A stretch of DNA of 24,479 nt from Lentzea aerocolonigenes (GTDB taxonomy: Bacteria; Actinomycetota; Actinomycetes; Mycobacteriales; Pseudonocardiaceae): positions 1-24,479 of the forward strand of contig NZ_JYJG01000374.1 of assembly GCF_000955955.1 (NCBI RefSeq). Direction: 5' to 3'. Below, in pieces: positions 22,409-24,479 of this stretch (its first letter is position 1; every line of letters begins with the position of its first letter). The translations under genes and the position numbers were made by a program. Below the pieces are notes generated by a model. It saw only the letters and a program-made list of their open reading frames with translations, did no database searches and had not been told where the DNA came from.

Positions 22409-23854
22409 ATGACATCAGGGGGACCGAAGACCGACTCGCGCTGGCTGGCGCTGATCGTGCTGTGCGCGGGCATGCTGATGATCGTTCTCGATCAGACGAT
22501 CGTGAACGTCGCGCTGCCCGCGATCGAGGAAGACCTCAAGTTCGGCCAGGCCGGCCTGGCCTGGGTGGTCAACGCGTACTTGATCGCTTATGGCGGTCTG
22601 CTGCTGCTCGCCGGGCGTCTGGGCGACCTGATCGGGCACAAGAAGGTGTTCCTGATCGGCCTCGGCGTCTTCACGGTCGCGTCGCTGCTGTGCGGCGTGT
22701 CGTTCAGCTCGGAGATGCTGATCATTTCTCGCTTTGTGCAGGGTGCGGGCGGTGCGCTCGCCACGTCCGTGACGCTGGGCATGGTCGTGACGATGTTCCC
22801 GAAGCCTGACGAGCAGAGGCGCGCCATCGGCATCTTCAGCTTCGTCGCTGCTGCGGGGGCGTCCATCGGCCTGTTGCTCGGCGGTGTGCTGACCGACGCC
22901 ATGTCGTGGCACTGGATCTTCTTCGTGAACATCCCGATCGGCATCGTGGCCGCCATCGCGGCGGTGCGTCTCGTGCCTTCGTCGGTTGGCTTGGGGCTGC
23001 GTGAGGGTGCGGATGTCCTCGGCGCGCTGCTGATCGTGGCCGCGGTGATGCTCGGCGTGTACACGATCGTCAAGGCGGAGCACTACGGCTTCGGTTCGGT
23101 GCAGACTCTCGGCTTGGGCGCTGTCGCTCTGGCCTTGCTGGTTGGTTTCGTTGTGCGGCAACGGACTGCTGCCAAGCCGCTGCTGCCGTTGCGGGTGTTC
23201 AGGTCTCGTAACGTGACCGGCGCGAACCTCGTGCAGATCTCGATGGTCGCGGGCATGTTCGGCCTGTTCTTCCTCGGCACGCTCTACATGCAGCTGGTGC
23301 TCGCCTACTCGCCGCTGGAGATCGGTCTGGCGTTCATGCCGGTGGCCGGTGCGATCGCGGTGTTCTCCGTGTCGCTGTCGGCGCGCCTGAACTCGCGGTT
23401 CGGCGAACGGAACATGCTGATCGTCGGGCTCTTGTTCATGCTGGCCGGGATGGTCGTGTTCACGCAGGTGCCGGTCGACGGCTCGTACCTGCCGGACATC
23501 CTGCCCGCGGTGGCGCCGCTGGGGATCGGGCTCGGGTTGTCGTTCCCGGCTCTCATGACGCTGGCGATGTCCGGTGCGTCGCACGACGAGGCCGGGCTGG
23601 CTTCCGGGCTGGTCAACACGACCGCGCAGGTGGGTGGGGCTTTGGGGCTGGCTGTTCTGGCCACGACCTCGACTTCCTACACGTCGTCGCTCGTGGCTTC
23701 AGGGGTTGGGCGGCTGGAGGCGTTGACCTCCGGGTTCCACCTGGCGTTCTGGATCTCGGCTGGCCTGGTGGCAGTGGCTTTGGGGCTCGCGGTGTTCGTA
23801 CTGCGGCAGGTGGTCGTTGCTCGCGACGACGCTGCGCCGGTGCTCGTGCACTAG
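22409..23854 (+). CDS. DHA2-family (EmrB/QacA-type) MFS multidrug exporter
   Basis: This 481-residue integral membrane protein has about 14 hydrophobic segments, which puts it in the 14-helix DHA2 drug:H+ antiporter family. Helix 1 contains the DHA2 signature [17 protein letters not shown]. Motif A follows helix 2 as [13 protein letters not shown], and a motif-C-like Gly-rich segment is present in [17 protein letters not shown]. The C-terminus is short and cytoplasmic. It is controlled with the upstream marR, judging by the paired operators. The substrate is unknown; antibiotics, dyes or the strain's own metabolites are typical. ATG 22409 is supported by the -10 box 7 nt upstream. Confidence 0.93.
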   Translation: MTSGGPKTDSRWLALIVLCAGMLMIVLDQTIVNVALPAIEEDLKFGQAGLAWVVNAYLIAYGGLLLLAGRLGDLIGHKKVFLIGLGVFTVASLLCGVSFSSEMLIISRFVQGAGGALATSVTLGMVVTMFPKPDEQRRAIGIFSFVAAAGASIGLLLGGVLTDAMSWHWIFFVNIPIGIVAAIAAVRLVPSSVGLGLREGADVLGALLIVAAVMLGVYTIVKAEHYGFGSVQTLGLGAVALALLVGFVVRQRTAAKPLLPLRVFRSRNVTGANLVQISMVAGMFGLFFLGTLYMQLVLAYSPLEIGLAFMPVAGAIAVFSVSLSARLNSRFGERNMLIVGLLFMLAGMVVFTQVPVDGSYLPDILPAVAPLGIGLGLSFPALMTLAMSGASHDEAGLASGLVNTTAQVGGALGLAVLATTSTSYTSSLVASGVGRLEALTSGFHLAFWISAGLVAVALGLAVFVLRQVVVARDDAAPVLVH

Positions 23855-23882
23855 TGGTCGGCCTGGCGCGTGTGGCGTTCGA

Positions 23883-23888
23883 TACTCT
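23883..23888 (+). promoter_or_regulatory. Candidate -10 box of ndk
   Basis: TACTCT matches TANNNT, 48 nt before the ndk start. With initiation near 23895 the mRNA would have a ~42-nt leader carrying the GAGGAG ribosome-binding site. No clear -35 is visible. Confidence 0.35.
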
Positions 23889-23904
23889 GTCGGCACTTCC
23901 CGTA

Positions 23905-23922
23905 CCTGTTTGACCTGTTTGA
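23905..23922 (+). repeat. Perfect 9-bp tandem repeat in the ndk leader
   Basis: CCTGTTTGA occurs twice back to back (23905-23913 and 23914-23922). The second copy's final GA begins the GAGGAG ribosome-binding site. It may affect leader structure, or it may be a neutral slippage product. Confidence 0.7.
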
Positions 23923-23936
23923 GGAGTCACACCGTC

Positions 23937-24347
23937 GTGTCCGAGCGCACCCTGGTCCTGGTTAAGCCCGATGGCGTCGAGCGTGGTCTGGTGGGCGAGG
24001 TGATCGCCCGGATCGAGCGCAAGGGGCTCAAGCTCGCTGCTCTGGAGCTTCGCACCGCTGACCGCGCTACTGCTGAGCAGCACTACGCGGAGCACGACGG
24101 CAAGTCGTTCTACAACGACCTGGTCGACTTCATCACCGGTGGGCCGTTGGTGGCTCTGGTGGTGGAGGGGACTCGGGCGATTCCGGCGTTCCGTCAGCTC
24201 GCTGGTGGGACTGACCCGGTGGAGAAGGCGACGCCTGGGACCATTCGCGGGGATTTCGGGCTTGAGGTCCAGTACAACCTGGTGCACGGGTCGGACTCTG
24301 CCGAGTCGGCTGAGCGTGAGATCAAGATCTGGTTCCCGAATCTCTGA
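23937..24347 (+). CDS. ndk: Nucleoside diphosphate kinase
   Basis: This 136-residue cytoplasmic enzyme transfers the gamma-phosphate of ATP to NDPs through a phosphohistidine intermediate. Diagnostic features are [18 protein letters not shown] with K10, the Kpn-loop region around [18 protein letters not shown] (91-107) and the active-site histidine H117 in NLVHGSDS. The C-terminus EIKIWFPNL is of the usual bacterial type, and the length is standard. GTG 23937 has GAGGAG (23921-23926) as ribosome-binding site. Upstream in-frame ATG 23817 lies inside the exporter gene and is rejected. ndk usually follows folC-DUF4233 in related genomes; here about 15 kb separates them. Confidence 0.97.
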   Translation: MSERTLVLVKPDGVERGLVGEVIARIERKGLKLAALELRTADRATAEQHYAEHDGKSFYNDLVDFITGGPLVALVVEGTRAIPAFRQLAGGTDPVEKATPGTIRGDFGLEVQYNLVHGSDSAESAEREIKIWFPNL

Positions 24348-24367
24348 TTTGCTGTTGTAGCGCCGTT

Positions 24368-24416
24368 CCGGCGCCCGCATCGGTTACCGGTCCCCGGTTC
24401 CGTTGGCGGGCGCCGG
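24368..24416 (+). terminator. Strong intrinsic-type hairpin after ndk
   Basis: CCGGCGCCCGC (24368-24378) and GCGGGCGCCGG (24406-24416) form a perfect 11-bp stem with a 27-nt, partly self-complementary loop, followed by TTTGTCGTT. An alternative small hairpin, GCGCCG-TTC-CGGCGC (24360-24374), shares its left side. It starts 21 nt past the ndk stop, and the short T-run is usual for actinobacterial terminators. Confidence 0.75.
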
Positions 24417-24437
24417 TTTGTCGTTCGTAGGTGGTCG

Positions 24438-24463
24438 CCTTGCGTTGCTTCACCTTGCGTTGC
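24438..24463 (+). repeat. 11-bp direct repeat at the right edge
   Basis: CCTTGCGTTGC occurs at 24438-24448 and 24453-24463 (15-bp period). No gene is visible in 24348-24479 beyond the terminator. The purpose is unknown and the stretch is cut by the window end. Confidence 0.5.
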
Positions 24464-24479
24464 GTGCTTCCCCTTGAGG

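Overview
This window is high-GC chromosomal DNA from an actinobacterium. The best guess is the Pseudonocardiales (Lentzea, Saccharothrix, Actinosynnema or Amycolatopsis relatives). That guess rests on the strong G/C bias at third codon positions, the valS-folC-DUF4233 gene run, ndk, DUF3558 lipoproteins, an EspG-family type VII secretion chaperone beside a PPE-like protein, and many GTG starts. The genus assignment is inference; no rRNA or other marker gene is present.

Layout. (1) 5-4115, minus strand: an FdhF/YdeP-type molybdopterin oxidoreductase, then two tandem paralogous single-pass membrane proteins of unknown function. A palindrome with a CRP-like half lies upstream of the oxidoreductase. 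(2) 4201-8571, plus strand: a tight housekeeping operon of valS, folC and a DUF4233 membrane protein (4-nt gap, then an ATGA overlap). (3) 8572-9264, minus strand: a lipoprotein whose stop codon abuts the DUF4233 stop. (4) 9407-12327, plus strand: a four-gene type VII (ESX) accessory cassette made of a small WXG100-like helical protein with a YxxxE export signal, a DUF3558 lipoprotein, a PPE-like Gly-rich protein and EspG, with no ESX core genes nearby. (5) 12373-16342: a small secreted four-cysteine protein, a Tat-exported PhoD-like phosphatase, and an unrecognised 651-residue protein with a ~200-residue internal duplication. (6) 16437-21836: a 1799-residue secreted amylopullulanase with two complete GH13 catalytic domains and two starch-binding modules, under a candidate maltose-type operator. 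(7) 21886-23854: a MarR regulator and a DHA2 multidrug MFS exporter with matching operator-like sites in front of both. (8) 23937-24347: ndk, followed by a strong hairpin terminator.

How it fits together. folC-DUF4233 and ndk are normally close neighbours in actinobacteria. Here about 15.4 kb of accessory genes, mostly for exported or envelope proteins, lies between them, so the interval looks like an insertion hotspot. The candidate least covered by known annotation is the orphan ESX-substrate/chaperone cassette plus the duplicated-domain protein downstream. Several genes (the second membrane paralog, valS, the duplicated-domain protein, marR and the MFS gene) have a TANNNT -10 box only 7-9 nt before the start codon, which indicates leaderless transcripts. 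No tRNA, rRNA, CRISPR array, insertion sequence or intergenic stretch over 300 bases was seen.
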